Assembly: GCF_900115705.1 (NCBI RefSeq)
Contig: NZ_FOXL01000006.1
Coordinates: forward strand, 186,001-250,000
DNA: 64,000 bases
Reading direction: 5' to 3'
From: Frateuria terrea
GTDB lineage: Bacteria; Pseudomonadota; Gammaproteobacteria; Xanthomonadales; Rhodanobacteraceae
Shown: one piece after another, positions 29,211 through 38,191 of the stretch
Position numbering within the stretch: the first letter of the stretch is position 1
Layout: the number at the start of each line of letters is the position of its first letter
Translations under genes and position numbers: made by a program
The notes under the pieces: generated by a model
The model's database searches: none
What the model was told of the DNA's origin: nothing
The model's input: the letters and a program-made list of their open reading frames with translations, nothing else

Positions 29211-30620
29211 ATGAGCCAGCAGGTGATGGGTGTGTTCGGCATGGGCGTGATGGGCCGCAGCCTCGCGCTGAACATCGAAAGCCGCGGCCACGCGGTTTCG
29301 GTCTACGACCACGATCCTGCCTTCACTGACCAGGCGATGGCGGCACACCCGGACCGTCGGCTGATACCCTTCCACGACCTGCCCGCCTTCATTGCCTCGC
29401 TTGAACGTCCACGGCGCATCCTGCTGATGATCAAGGCCGGCCCGCCGGTCGACGCGATGCTGGAGGCGATGAAGCCGATGCTCGAGCCGGGCGACATCGT
29501 GATCGACGGCGGCAACAGCTACTACCGCGACACCATCCGCCGCGAGCAGGCGATGCAGGCGGCCGGCCTGAACTTCATCGGCTGCGGCATTTCCGGGGGC
29601 GAGGAAGGCGCGCTGCACGGACCGTCGATCATGCCGGGCGGCCCGCGCGAGGCCTACGCCCAGGTCGAGCCGATCCTCACCGAAATTGCCGCGCGCGCGC
29701 CCGACGGCACCCCCTGCGTGGCCTGGATGGGGCCCAACGGCGCCGGCCACTACGTGAAGATGGTGCACAACGGCATCGAGTACGGCGACATGCAGCTGAT
29801 CGCCGAAAGCTACGCTGTGCTGCGCCGCGTGCTGGGCCTGTCGAATACCGAGCTGGCGCAGGTCTACGCGGACTGGAACCAGGGCGAGCTCGACAGCTAC
29901 CTGATCGAGATCACCTCGCGCATCTTCTCCCGCAGGGACGAAGGCACCGGCCGCGACCTGGTCGACGTGATCCTCGACCGCGCCGGCCAGAAAGGCACCG
30001 GCCAATGGACTTGCCAGGACGCGCTGGAAATGCGCGTGCCGCTGCCGTTGATCACCGAGGCGGTGTTCGCGCGCGGGCTGTCCGCGCAGAAGGACGAGCG
30101 CGTGGCCGCCAGCCGCGTGCTTCACGGCCCTGAGGCCACCTTTGCCGGCGACCGCGCCGCGTTCGTCGAAGCGGTGCGCCGCGCGCTCTACCTGGGCAAA
30201 CTGATTTCCTATGCACAAGGCTTCGCGCAACTGCGTGCCGCCTCGCAGGCGCACGACTGGGACCTGGACTACGCCACCATCGCGAGCATCTTCCGCGCCG
30301 GCTGCATCATCCGCGCAGGTTTCCTGGAACGCATCATGGAGGCCTACACGCGCGATCCGGGGCTGACCAACCTGATGCTCGATCCGTACTTCGCCGACGT
30401 CGCCAGCCGTTACCAGCAGGCGCTGCGCGACGTGGTCGCCACCGCGGTCGCCTACGGCGTGCCCGCGCCATGCCTGGCTTCGGCCATCGCCTGGTTCGAC
30501 GGCTACCGCAGCGAGCACCTGCCCGCCAACCTGCTGCAGGCGCAGCGGGACTACTTCGGCGCGCACACGTTCGAGCGGATCGACCGTCCCGGGAGTTTCC
30601 ACGTCGAGTGGGAAGGCTGA
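29211..30620 (+). CDS. gnd: 6-phosphogluconate dehydrogenase, decarboxylating
   Basis: A 469-residue cytoplasmic enzyme of the oxidative pentose phosphate pathway, producing ribulose-5-phosphate, CO2 and NADPH. The coenzyme loop is [15 protein letters not shown] near residue 7. [10 protein letters not shown] and [19 protein letters not shown] bind substrate, and the catalytic Lys and Glu sit in [20 protein letters not shown]. The full-length form of about 470 residues is normal for the homodimeric NADP enzyme. AGGAGA about nine bases before ATG 29211 sets the start. mutM follows after 17 bases and may be co-transcribed. Confidence 0.97.
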   Translation: MSQQVMGVFGMGVMGRSLALNIESRGHAVSVYDHDPAFTDQAMAAHPDRRLIPFHDLPAFIASLERPRRILLMIKAGPPVDAMLEAMKPMLEPGDIVIDGGNSYYRDTIRREQAMQAAGLNFIGCGISGGEEGALHGPSIMPGGPREAYAQVEPILTEIAARAPDGTPCVAWMGPNGAGHYVKMVHNGIEYGDMQLIAESYAVLRRVLGLSNTELAQVYADWNQGELDSYLIEITSRIFSRRDEGTGRDLVDVILDRAGQKGTGQWTCQDALEMRVPLPLITEAVFARGLSAQKDERVAASRVLHGPEATFAGDRAAFVEAVRRALYLGKLISYAQGFAQLRAASQAHDWDLDYATIASIFRAGCIIRAGFLERIMEAYTRDPGLTNLMLDPYFADVASRYQQALRDVVATAVAYGVPAPCLASAIAWFDGYRSEHLPANLLQAQRDYFGAHTFERIDRPGSFHVEWEG

Positions 30621-30637
30621 GGCGAGGCCCTTCTTTC

Positions 30638-31465
30638 GTGCCGGAGCTTCCCGAAGTCGAAACCACCCGCCGCGGCATCGCTCCGCACGTGGAGGGCCGC
30701 CGCGTCGATGCGGTGATCCTGCGCCGGCCGGACCTGCGCTGGCCGATCCCACGCGAGGTCGGCGACCTGCTCCCGGGCCAGCGCATCGACGCGGTCGAGC
30801 GCCGCGCCAAGTACCTGCTGCTGCACACGCGCGCCGGCAGCGCGCTGATGCATCTGGGCATGAGCGGCATGCTGCGCGTGCTGCCGCCGGATGCGCCGCT
30901 GGGCCCGCACGACCACGTCGACATCGCGCTGGCGGCCGAGACGAACCGCCCTGCCCGCGTACTGCGCTTTACCGATCCGCGCCGCTTCGGCTGTCTGCTC
31001 TGGCAACCGCCCGGGCAAACCCATGAACTGCTCACAGCGCTCGGTCCGGAGCCGCTCACCGACGCCTTCGACGGCGACCTGCTGTGGCAGCGCTCGCGCG
31101 GCCGCAGCGCGGCAGTCAAGCTGTTCCTGATGGACAACGCCGTGGTCGTGGGCGTCGGCAACATCTACGCCAGCGAGGCGCTGTTCGCCGCCGGCATCGA
31201 CCCGCGCCGCGCTGCCGGCAAGGTCTCGCGCGAGCGCTATGGGCGGCTGGCGGCGGAGGTCAAGCGCATCCTGGGCTGGGCGATCGAGCGTGGCGGCACC
31301 ACCCTGCGCGACTTCCTCAATCCCGATGGCGCGCCCGGCTACTTCTTCCGCGAGCTCAACGTCTACGGCCGGGCCGGCGAGCCATGCAAGGTATGCGGCA
31401 CACCGGTCCGCCAGGTCACGCTGGGCCAGCGGTCCACCTTCTGGTGCCCGCGCTGCCAGCGTTGA
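30638..31465 (+). CDS. mutM: formamidopyrimidine-DNA glycosylase
   Basis: A 275-residue base-excision repair enzyme that removes 8-oxoguanine and formamidopyrimidines and cuts the abasic site. The start is GTG at 30638, which places Pro and Glu directly after the initiator ([13 protein letters not shown]) as the catalytic mechanism requires; the N-terminal Pro is the Schiff-base nucleophile. The conserved Lys lies in [25 protein letters not shown] is the helix-two-turn-helix, and a C-terminal zinc finger (CKVCG...CPRC) is complete. No strong ribosome binding site precedes the GTG, consistent with coupling to gnd. Confidence 0.97.
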   Translation: MPELPEVETTRRGIAPHVEGRRVDAVILRRPDLRWPIPREVGDLLPGQRIDAVERRAKYLLLHTRAGSALMHLGMSGMLRVLPPDAPLGPHDHVDIALAAETNRPARVLRFTDPRRFGCLLWQPPGQTHELLTALGPEPLTDAFDGDLLWQRSRGRSAAVKLFLMDNAVVVGVGNIYASEALFAAGIDPRRAAGKVSRERYGRLAAEVKRILGWAIERGGTTLRDFLNPDGAPGYFFRELNVYGRAGEPCKVCGTPVRQVTLGQRSTFWCPRCQR

Positions 31466-31492
31466 ACCCGCTCAACTCTGCCGGCTCCGCGC

Positions 31493-32266
31493 CTACCCTG
31501 CCTGGGCCGGCCAGTCGAAGGCAACGTGGGTGTTGTTGAAGCGCGGATCGTCCAGGCTGCCGCTCGGATGCGCGACCAGCCCGCCCGCCAGGCCATCGAC
31601 CTCCAGTGGCTGGCCCTCGACGAAACGGGCGCCCAGCGCCGCCAGCTCGACCAGCCGTTCGCACAGCAGGCCAGCCTGGCCGGCCTGCGCATCCGGCACG
31701 CGGCGGAAGCTCAGGTCCGGCCGGCCGAACTTGCGCAGGCCGCGCGTGTAGACGTGCGAACGCCCGTCCCCGTCGTCTTCGTTGCGCAGGATCAGCACGT
31801 GGTTGCGCGGCGGCGCACCGCCTGCGACCAGATAGTGGCGGCGCCAGCCTTCGGCATCGAACAGGGTGAGGATCTGCGGATCCAGGATCGCGCTGCCACC
31901 CACGTCCAGCAGTCCGGCAAGCACCCCCAGCGTGTCACGCAGGTAGTCCAGGCTGTCGCGGTCGGGCAGCTCGCCGCGGATCACCAGCACGTCGGGCGCG
32001 GCGCGGGCGCGGTCGAAAGCATCCGGCGCGTCCTCCTGCAGCAGCTCGCCCAGCGCACCCTTGAGCGGATAACCTTCCCAACCGCGCAGCGCATTGTGGG
32101 CAAAGCGCTGCAGCTCCACGCCTTCGGGCAGGCCGCGGCTGGCGTAGCGCGCGGCGGGGATCGCCAGGTCGACGGCGAAGCGGCCGAACACGTAGAAGTA
32201 GAGGACGACGGTTTCCTCGCTTGGCTGCCAGTACGGGCGGGGCCAGGCTTCCGGGGTGGCGGTCAT
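31493..32266 (-). CDS. conserved-looking protein of unknown function
   Basis: A 257-residue soluble protein with no signal peptide or membrane span. I do not recognise the family. Features are an N-terminal aromatic stretch (TVVLYFYVFGRFAVDLAIPA), the ordered block LDYLRDTLGVLAGLLDVGGS near residue 120, and a His/Arg segment RNHVLILRNEDDGDGRSHVY near 175. GGAAG six bases before ATG 32266 supports the start. Codon use resembles the neighbours. It is convergent with mutM (27-base gap) and lies downstream of tdk with 85 bases between, including a C/T-rich hairpin, so it may share the tdk transcript. Confidence 0.7.
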   Translation of the reverse strand: MTATPEAWPRPYWQPSEETVVLYFYVFGRFAVDLAIPAARYASRGLPEGVELQRFAHNALRGWEGYPLKGALGELLQEDAPDAFDRARAAPDVLVIRGELPDRDSLDYLRDTLGVLAGLLDVGGSAILDPQILTLFDAEGWRRHYLVAGGAPPRNHVLILRNEDDGDGRSHVYTRGLRKFGRPDLSFRRVPDAQAGQAGLLCERLVELAALGARFVEGQPLEVDGLAGGLVAHPSGSLDDPRFNNTHVAFDWPAQAG

Positions 32267-32302
32267 GCAGGCTTCCTTCGGTCCAGTTGGAGAGCAAGCG
32301 CC

Positions 32303-32344
32303 TTTTCCTCTCCTGCCTCTCCCGGACACCCGGGAGGGGAGCGA
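32303..32344. repeat. C/T-rich intergenic hairpin element
   Basis: The sequence tctcccggacacccgggagg inside a longer C/T-rich run forms a stem of about seven bases (ctcccgg/ccgggag). It sits between tdk and the unknown gene and belongs by style to the dispersed family. No T-run follows. Confidence 0.4.
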
Positions 32345-32351
32345 AACAACG

Positions 32352-32984
32352 TCAGCGCTTGTCGTCGAGCGGCAGCACGCTCTGCTGCAATTCGATGCGG
32401 CCGCGGCCTTCGGTGATGTGCTTGAACTCGGCGCGGCTCACCGAGACATAGCGGTCATTGCCGCCGATCTCAACCTGCGGGCCTTCGGTCACCGCGCGGC
32501 CCTGTTCGTCCACGCGCACCACCATGGTCGCCTTGCGGCCGGTGTGGCAGATGGTCTTGATCTCTTCCAGGTTGTCCGCCCAGGCCAGCAGGTAGCGGCT
32601 GCCCTCGAACAGCTCGCCGCGGAAGTCGGTGCGCAGGCCATAGGCCAGCACCGGGACGTTGAGCCGGTCGACCACGTCGGAGAGTTGCCAGACCTGCGCC
32701 TTGGAGAGGAACTGCGCCTCGTCCACGAACACGCAGTGCAGCGCGCTGCGGTCGGCGATGTCCTGCTCCACCAGGGCGAACAGGTCTTCGCCACTGCCGA
32801 AGCGGCGCGCGTTCGCCTTCAGGCCGATGCGCGAGGCGACCACGCCCTCGCCGTAGCGGTCGTCCAGCGCGGGCGTCAGGATCAGCGTGCGCATGCCGCG
32901 CTCGTGATAGTTGTACGCGCTCTGCAGCAGCGTGGTGGTCTTGCCGGCATTCATCGCCGAATAATAGAAATAGAACTTGGCCAT
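32352..32984 (-). CDS. tdk: thymidine kinase with altered zinc site
   Basis: A 210-residue type II thymidine kinase that phosphorylates thymidine to dTMP for nucleotide salvage. [20 protein letters not shown] contains the P-loop (near residues 9-17), VDEAQFL carries the catalytic Glu and [20 protein letters not shown] contacts substrate. The lasso region is unusual: E. coli has C-x-C (TICFCGRK) and CRKH (SVCRKHY) zinc ligands, while here the same places read TICHTGRK and SVSRAEF, so three of four ligands are gone. [11 protein letters not shown] keeps the rest of the fold. ATG 32984, with GAGG just before, is chosen over an upstream in-frame codon. Confidence 0.93.
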   Translation of the reverse strand: MAKFYFYYSAMNAGKTTTLLQSAYNYHERGMRTLILTPALDDRYGEGVVASRIGLKANARRFGSGEDLFALVEQDIADRSALHCVFVDEAQFLSKAQVWQLSDVVDRLNVPVLAYGLRTDFRGELFEGSRYLLAWADNLEEIKTICHTGRKATMVVRVDEQGRAVTEGPQVEIGGNDRYVSVSRAEFKHITEGRGRIELQQSVLPLDDKR

Positions 32985-33058
32985 GCCTCGAACCGGGTGA
33001 ACGCCGGCGCCCGCGCGCCTCACAAGTGCTCAAGTGTGGCACGCGCGGCCGGCTCGGT

Positions 33059-34426
33059 TCACGCGGCGCGTTCTTCCCGGGCCAGCTCCGGCTCGTGGTC
33101 CAGTGGCGTGGTGCCCCCGGTGAAGTGGCTGCGCGCCTGCGCCAGCCGGTACTTGCGCTCGATGCGGCTGCGCCGCCAGTCGCGCAGCACGCAGATGGCG
33201 TAGACCAGCTTGAACAGGCCGAGCTTGCGCAGCACCCGCGGCGTGTCGAACAGGTCGCCGGCCAGCATCGAGATCACTCCCTGCTCCAGCTGCCAGGTGT
33301 TGCGCGGCTGGCGGAACATCTGCTGCATCACCGGTCCGTTGAAGCGGTAGATGAAAAAGGAGAACCGCGCCATGCCCTTGCGCTGGCGCTTCTCCAGCCG
33401 GCGCAGCAGGGTCCGCTCACGCGCGGGTTCGCGCAGCGCCCGGTCGACCACCTCCACTGCCCGTTCGGCGCCGCTCATCGCCAGATACACGCCCGATGAG
33501 AAGACGGGGTCGAGGAAGGCGAATGCATCGCCAACCAGCACCCAGCCCGGACCGCCCATGCAGGACGAGTCGTACGAGTAGTTGCCGGTGACCCGCACCT
33601 CCTCGCCGATCAGCTCTGCCTGCTCCAAGCGCTTCCACAGCGCCGGGCTCGCCTTCAGCGTGTCCAGCAGGAAGTCCACCGTGCGGCCACGCCGCTGCTT
33701 GAGGTAGTCGGGACGGCACACCGCGCCCACGCTCATCACGCCGTCAGGCAGCGGGATCATCCACATCCAGCCGTGCGCGAAGCTGTAGATGCTGATGTTG
33801 CCCGCATCCTCGCCGGGGCGGCGCTGTGCGCCACGGAAGTGGCCGAAGATCGCCGCGCTCTGGTGCTGGTCGTTCTTGCGCTTGATTTTTTTCTTCGACG
33901 ACAGGAACGCGTCGCGGCCGCTGGCGTCCACCACGTAGCGCGCCAGGATGCGATAGCTACCACCCTGCCGGTCGCGCACCTCCAGCCAGGACTCGCGCGG
34001 ACCGGCCTGCTCGACGCGGATCACCTCCTGGCCCTCGCGCGCGTCGGCACCGGCCTCGCGCGCATGCTCGAAAAGCATCTGGTCGAAGTCCTGCCGCCAC
34101 ACCTGGTAGGCATGCGGCGGGCTGTTGCCGATGGCGCGCGCGAAGGCGTAGGTGTTGTAGCCACGCTCGTTGTCCGCCTCGAAGTCGGCGCCGGGCTTGA
34201 ACACGCCCATCGCACGCACCTTGTCCAGTACGCCGAGCCGCTCGAACACGGGCAGGTTCATGGGCAGCAGCGATTCGCCGATGTGGAAGCGCGGATGGCA
34301 GTCTTTCTCCAGGACGATCACCTTGTAGCCGCGCCTGGCCAGCAGCGCCGCCGCGGTACTGCCGGCCGGACCGCCGCCGATCACGGCGACGTCGCATGGC
34401 TGCACGGCCCTCTGCCCCTGTTCCAT
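33059..34426 (-). CDS. FAD-dependent oxidoreductase, flavin halogenase-like
   Basis: A 455-residue flavoprotein. The Rossmann FAD motif is VAVIGGGPAGSTAA (residues 13-26). IGESLLP (49-55) and the W-x-W-x-IP motif HGWMWMIPLPDG (219-229) are shared by flavin-dependent halogenases and their relatives. The second FAD motif is VGDAFAFLDPVFSSGVYLA. A Lys-rich insert SSKKKIKRKN (176-185) is odd. The halogenase relatives also include geranylgeranyl-reductase-like and aryl-polyene-pathway enzymes, so true halogenation is not established; no carrier protein or polyketide gene is nearby. GGGAGGAA before ATG 34426 is a strong ribosome binding site. Divergent from rep. Confidence 0.82.
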   Translation of the reverse strand: MEQGQRAVQPCDVAVIGGGPAGSTAAALLARRGYKVIVLEKDCHPRFHIGESLLPMNLPVFERLGVLDKVRAMGVFKPGADFEADNERGYNTYAFARAIGNSPPHAYQVWRQDFDQMLFEHAREAGADAREGQEVIRVEQAGPRESWLEVRDRQGGSYRILARYVVDASGRDAFLSSKKKIKRKNDQHQSAAIFGHFRGAQRRPGEDAGNISIYSFAHGWMWMIPLPDGVMSVGAVCRPDYLKQRRGRTVDFLLDTLKASPALWKRLEQAELIGEEVRVTGNYSYDSSCMGGPGWVLVGDAFAFLDPVFSSGVYLAMSGAERAVEVVDRALREPARERTLLRRLEKRQRKGMARFSFFIYRFNGPVMQQMFRQPRNTWQLEQGVISMLAGDLFDTPRVLRKLGLFKLVYAICVLRDWRRSRIERKYRLAQARSHFTGGTTPLDHEPELAREERAA

Positions 34427-34464
34427 CGGTTCCTCCCGGTCGCCCCCGCGGCGGTCGCTGGCCG

Positions 34465-34510
34465 ATTATGGACGATGCTGGCCGGCGCGCCAGGGACCCT
34501 CTGCTACCAT
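34465..34510. promoter_or_regulatory. divergent -10-like boxes between the flavoprotein gene and rep
   Basis: CATAAT on the minus strand (34465-34470) lies 38 bases before the flavoprotein ATG, and TACCAT on the plus strand (34505-34510) lies 30 bases before the rep ATG. Neither has a clear -35. Confidence 0.35.
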
Positions 34511-34540
34511 CGACACCCGCCCGTTCCCGCCGTCCGATCG

Positions 34541-36520
34541 ATGCTCAATCCGCAACAACTGGCCGCCGTCGAACACTGCGACAGCCCGCTGCTGGTGCTG
34601 GCCGGCGCCGGCTCCGGCAAGACCTCGGTGATCACCCAGAAGATCGCCCACCTGATCCAGCGGCGGAAGCTCGCCGCCTCGAAGATCGCCGCGATCACCT
34701 TCACCAACAAGGCCGCCCGCGAGATGCGCGAGCGCGTGGGCAAGCTGGTCAGCAGCGAGGACGCCGCCGCACTCACCGTCTGCACCTTCCACGCGCTGGG
34801 GCTGAAGTTCCTGCAGATCGAGCATGCGCGCGCCGGCCTGCGCCGCGGCTTCTCGGTGCTCGATGCCGACGACAGCGAGGGCATCGTCAAGGAGCTGGCG
34901 CCCAAGGGCATCAAGCCGGACGTGCTGTTCGGCATCCGCAATCTGCTCAGCCGCGCCAAGAACGCGGGACTCTCGCCGGAGGAAGCACTGGCCGCCGCGC
35001 GCGCGCCGCGCGAGCTGGAGGCGGCGACCATCTACCAGATGTACCAGCAGCGCCTGGCGGCCTTCAACGCGGTCGACTTCGACGACCTGATCCGGCTGCC
35101 GCTGCGCATCCTGGAATCGGACCAGGAGTGCCGCGATGCCTGGCGCGAGCGCCTGCGCTACCTGCTGGTGGACGAATACCAGGACACCAACGATGCCCAG
35201 TACCGCCTGCTCAAGGCGCTGGCTGGCGAGCGCGGCCGCATCACCTGCGTGGGCGACGACGACCAGTCGATCTATGCCTGGCGCGGCGCCAACCCGGAGA
35301 ACATCGACCAGCTCGGCCGCGACTGGCCGAACCTGCGCGTGATCAAGCTGGAACAGAACTACCGCTGCGGCAGGCGCATCCTGCGCGCGGCCAACCAGCT
35401 GATCGCCAACAACCCGCACCTGCACGAAAAGAAGCTCTGGAGCGAGCACCCCGAAGGCGCGCCGATCCGCGTGCTCGAATGCAAGGAGGCCGAGCACGAG
35501 GCCGAGAAGGTGGCCGCCATCGCGACCACGCTCGCCGAAAAGCACAAGGCGCGCTGGCACGACATCGCCATCCTCTATCGCGGCAACTTCCAGGCGCGTC
35601 CGCTGGAAAAGGCACTGCGCCTGGCGCGGATCCCCTACCACCTTACCGGCGCGCTCTCCTTCCTCGACCGGGCCGAGGTGAAGGACCTGCTCTGCTACCT
35701 GCGCCTGCTGACCAACCCCAGCGATGACGCGGCGTTCCTGCGCGTGGTCAACGTGCCCAAGCGCGAGGTCGGCGCCACCACGCTGGAGAAGCTCGGCCAA
35801 CTCGCGCAGTCGAAGCACTGCTCGCTGCTCGAGGCGACCCGCAGCGATGCGGTGCTGCGCCAGCTCACGCCGCGCCCGGCGGCGGCGCTGGCCGGCTTCG
35901 CCGAGCTGCTCGACGAGCTGCGCAGCGCCTCGCTGCACGAGAGCGCGGCCGATCTGGTCGATCGTATCCTCAAGCGTACCGGTTACGCTGCGCACATCGC
36001 CGCGAGCACGCCCGATGCCGCCCTGCGCGACCGCCGCATGGCCAACCTGCAGGAGCTGTGCGACTGGTTCCGCGCCATGCAGAAGGGCAACAGTGCCGGC
36101 GACCTGGCCGCGCAGCTGGCCCTGCTCAGCCACGCCGACCGCGACGAGCCCGGCAACGCCGTGCGCATGATGACCCTGCACGCAGCCAAGGGCCTGGAGT
36201 TCCGCTTCGTCTTCATCGTCGGCTGCGAGGAAGGCACGCTGCCGCACGAGGGCGCCATCGACGAAGGCCGCATCGACGAGGAACGACGCCTGATGTACGT
36301 GGGCATCACCCGCGCCAAGGAGCTGCTCACGCTGTCCTGGTCGGCCCGCACCAAGCGCTACGGCGAGATCCACAGCAACCAGCCCAGCCGCTTCCTGCAC
36401 GAGTTGCCGCAGGCCGACCTGCACTGGCAGGGCAAGGACCCGGAGGCGGACAAGGAGGTGGTGCGCGAGACGGCCGAGTCGCACATGGCGAAGATCAAGG
36501 CGATGCTGGCCGGTCACTGA
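34541..36520 (+). CDS. rep: ATP-dependent DNA helicase Rep
   Basis: A 659-residue SF1A helicase that unwinds DNA 3' to 5' and helps replication forks pass bound proteins. The start MLNPQQLAAVEHCDSPLLVL is characteristic of Rep. Motif I is LAGAGSGKTSVI, Ia ITFTNKAAREM, II LLVDEYQDTN, III CVGDDDQSIYAWRGA, IV LEQNYR, V MTLHAAKGLEF and VI MYVGITRAKELL. The length is close to E. coli Rep (673), and UvrD's long C-terminal extension is absent. ATG 34541 is chosen by homology; the open frame extends far upstream without coding character. The TPR-sulfotransferase gene follows after 32 bases. Confidence 0.95.
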   Translation: MLNPQQLAAVEHCDSPLLVLAGAGSGKTSVITQKIAHLIQRRKLAASKIAAITFTNKAAREMRERVGKLVSSEDAAALTVCTFHALGLKFLQIEHARAGLRRGFSVLDADDSEGIVKELAPKGIKPDVLFGIRNLLSRAKNAGLSPEEALAAARAPRELEAATIYQMYQQRLAAFNAVDFDDLIRLPLRILESDQECRDAWRERLRYLLVDEYQDTNDAQYRLLKALAGERGRITCVGDDDQSIYAWRGANPENIDQLGRDWPNLRVIKLEQNYRCGRRILRAANQLIANNPHLHEKKLWSEHPEGAPIRVLECKEAEHEAEKVAAIATTLAEKHKARWHDIAILYRGNFQARPLEKALRLARIPYHLTGALSFLDRAEVKDLLCYLRLLTNPSDDAAFLRVVNVPKREVGATTLEKLGQLAQSKHCSLLEATRSDAVLRQLTPRPAAALAGFAELLDELRSASLHESAADLVDRILKRTGYAAHIAASTPDAALRDRRMANLQELCDWFRAMQKGNSAGDLAAQLALLSHADRDEPGNAVRMMTLHAAKGLEFRFVFIVGCEEGTLPHEGAIDEGRIDEERRLMYVGITRAKELLTLSWSARTKRYGEIHSNQPSRFLHELPQADLHWQGKDPEADKEVVRETAESHMAKIKAMLAGH

Positions 36521-36537
36521 AGCATGCCCAACCCGCT

Positions 36538-36543
36538 TACGAT
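36538..36543 (+). promoter_or_regulatory. -10-like TACGAT before the sulfotransferase gene
   Basis: TACGAT ends nine bases before ATG 36553, and no Shine-Dalgarno sequence is present between them. A nearly leaderless transcript is possible, though the spacing is three bases longer than in the clearer cases. Confidence 0.25.
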
Positions 36544-36552
36544 GTGGACGCC

Positions 36553-38142
36553 ATGACCGAACAGAATCCAGCGATCGAGGCGGCGAGTGCCTTCAACCGG
36601 AGGGATTGGCGCCTTGCAAGGAAATTCGCCTTGAGGGCACTGCGCGCGGCGCCGCAGGCAGGCATGCACTACATCGCGGGCGTCGCCAGCGTGGAGTTGC
36701 AGGAACTGGGGCTTGCACACGCCCACCTCCGCCAGGCCACATCCATGGCGCCCGACAGGGCCGACTTTGCCGCGCAACTGGCCAAGGTGCTGTCGATCGC
36801 ACGGTTCGGCAAGGAGGCGCTGGAGGTCGCCGAACGCGCCTTCGCGCTGGCTCCGACCGACCCCACGACCCTGGACACGCTCGGGGTGGTATTCACCCAG
36901 GCCAACGCCTACACCCGCGCATCCGAAGCATTCCGGCTGGCGGCCGGACGCATGCCGGGCAATCCGCATTACCGCTTCAACCTGGCGACTGCCCTGATAT
37001 ACGCCGGCTGCCTGCAGGAGGCCGAGCAAGAGCTCGAGGCATGCCTGGCTCTTCAGCCCAGCTGGTGGAAGGCTCACCTGACGTTGGCGCAACTGCGCCG
37101 GCAGACACCCGAACAGAACCATCTCGAGCGATTGACGTCGCTGCTGCCGCAGGCCGAGCAGGCGCAGGCCGGCCGCATCTACGTCAACCTGGCGCTCGCC
37201 AAGGAGTACGAGGACGTAGGAGATTACCGCCAGGCCTTCGAGCACCTGTCACGCGGCAAGGCGGCGGGCGGTGAAGGGCGTGGCTACTCCCACCGGCGGG
37301 ATGAGGAGCTGTTCGAGGCCATCCGGCGCGCATTCCCGGCGCCTTCCTGTCCGGGCGGCGGCCATCCCACGCGAGAGCCCATCTTCGTCATCGGCATGCC
37401 GCGCTCCGGAACGACACTGGTCGAGCGCATCCTGACCGCGCACCCGGATGTTCATTCCGCGGGCGAGTTGCAGAACTTCGGTGTCGTGCTGAAGCGCCTG
37501 TCCGGCAGCCGTACACCGCTCCTGCTCGACCCGCCAACCATCGAGCGCGCCCGCCAGTTGGACCCCATGCAGCTGGGCGAGGCCTATCTTGCAAGCACCC
37601 GGCCGGCAACCGGTACCACGGCAAGATTCGTCGACAAGCTGCCGCACAATTTCCTGTATGCCGGCTTCATCGCGCAGGCACTGCCAGACGCCAGGATCAT
37701 CTGTTTGCGACGTGAGCCGCTGGACACCTGCCTGAGCAATTTCCGCCAGTTGTTTGCGCTGAGTTCGCCCTACTACGACTACTCGTTCGACCTGATGGAC
37801 ACCGGTCGCTATTACGTGCTGTTCGAGCAACTGCTTGCGCACTGGAGGCGGGTAATGCCCGGCCGCATCCTGGAGGTCCAATACGAGTGCCTGGTCGATC
37901 GCCAGGAGGAAGCGACCCGAGGTCTGCTGGAACATTGCGGCCTGCCCTGGCATGGGGACTGCCTGCGTTTCGAACGCAACCAGGCGCCGGTTGCCACGGC
38001 CAGCGCGGTGCAGGTCAGGGAGCCGATGAACCGCAAGTCCATCCAGCGTTGGAAGAAGTACCAGGAGCAGCTGCGCCCGCTGCAGACATTGCTGGATGCG
38101 GCAGGCATCGCGCTGGAGCGCGAGGCGCCTTCGGACGGCTGA
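36553..38142 (+). CDS. tetratricopeptide-repeat sulfotransferase family protein
   Basis: A 529-residue protein. Residues 10-240 form TPR-like helix pairs (for example DPTTLDTLGVVFTQANAYTR and HYRFNLATALIYAGCLQEAE). Residues 275-510 are a sulfotransferase domain: the 5'-phosphosulfate loop is IGMPRSGTTLVERIL (280-294) and the 3'-phosphate region is IICLRREPLDTCLSNFRQLF. The family transfers sulfate from PAPS, probably to proteins or polysaccharides; the acceptor is unknown. No signal peptide, so it is cytoplasmic. Codon use includes slightly more rare codons than rep. It ends at a strong terminator and is convergent with the TonB-dependent receptor gene. Confidence 0.88.
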   Translation: MTEQNPAIEAASAFNRRDWRLARKFALRALRAAPQAGMHYIAGVASVELQELGLAHAHLRQATSMAPDRADFAAQLAKVLSIARFGKEALEVAERAFALAPTDPTTLDTLGVVFTQANAYTRASEAFRLAAGRMPGNPHYRFNLATALIYAGCLQEAEQELEACLALQPSWWKAHLTLAQLRRQTPEQNHLERLTSLLPQAEQAQAGRIYVNLALAKEYEDVGDYRQAFEHLSRGKAAGGEGRGYSHRRDEELFEAIRRAFPAPSCPGGGHPTREPIFVIGMPRSGTTLVERILTAHPDVHSAGELQNFGVVLKRLSGSRTPLLLDPPTIERARQLDPMQLGEAYLASTRPATGTTARFVDKLPHNFLYAGFIAQALPDARIICLRREPLDTCLSNFRQLFALSSPYYDYSFDLMDTGRYYVLFEQLLAHWRRVMPGRILEVQYECLVDRQEEATRGLLEHCGLPWHGDCLRFERNQAPVATASAVQVREPMNRKSIQRWKKYQEQLRPLQTLLDAAGIALEREAPSDG

Positions 38143-38144
38143 AA

Positions 38145-38175
38145 AAAAACGGCCCCGCAACGCGGGGCCGTTTTT
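38145..38175. terminator. bidirectional terminator
   Basis: A 14-bp perfect stem (aaaaacggccccgc, 38145-38158, with its complement at 38162-38175) closes a three-base loop, flanked by A and T runs. It serves the convergent sulfotransferase and receptor genes. Confidence 0.95.
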
Positions 38176-38191
38176 CGTGTTGCGACGGTTC

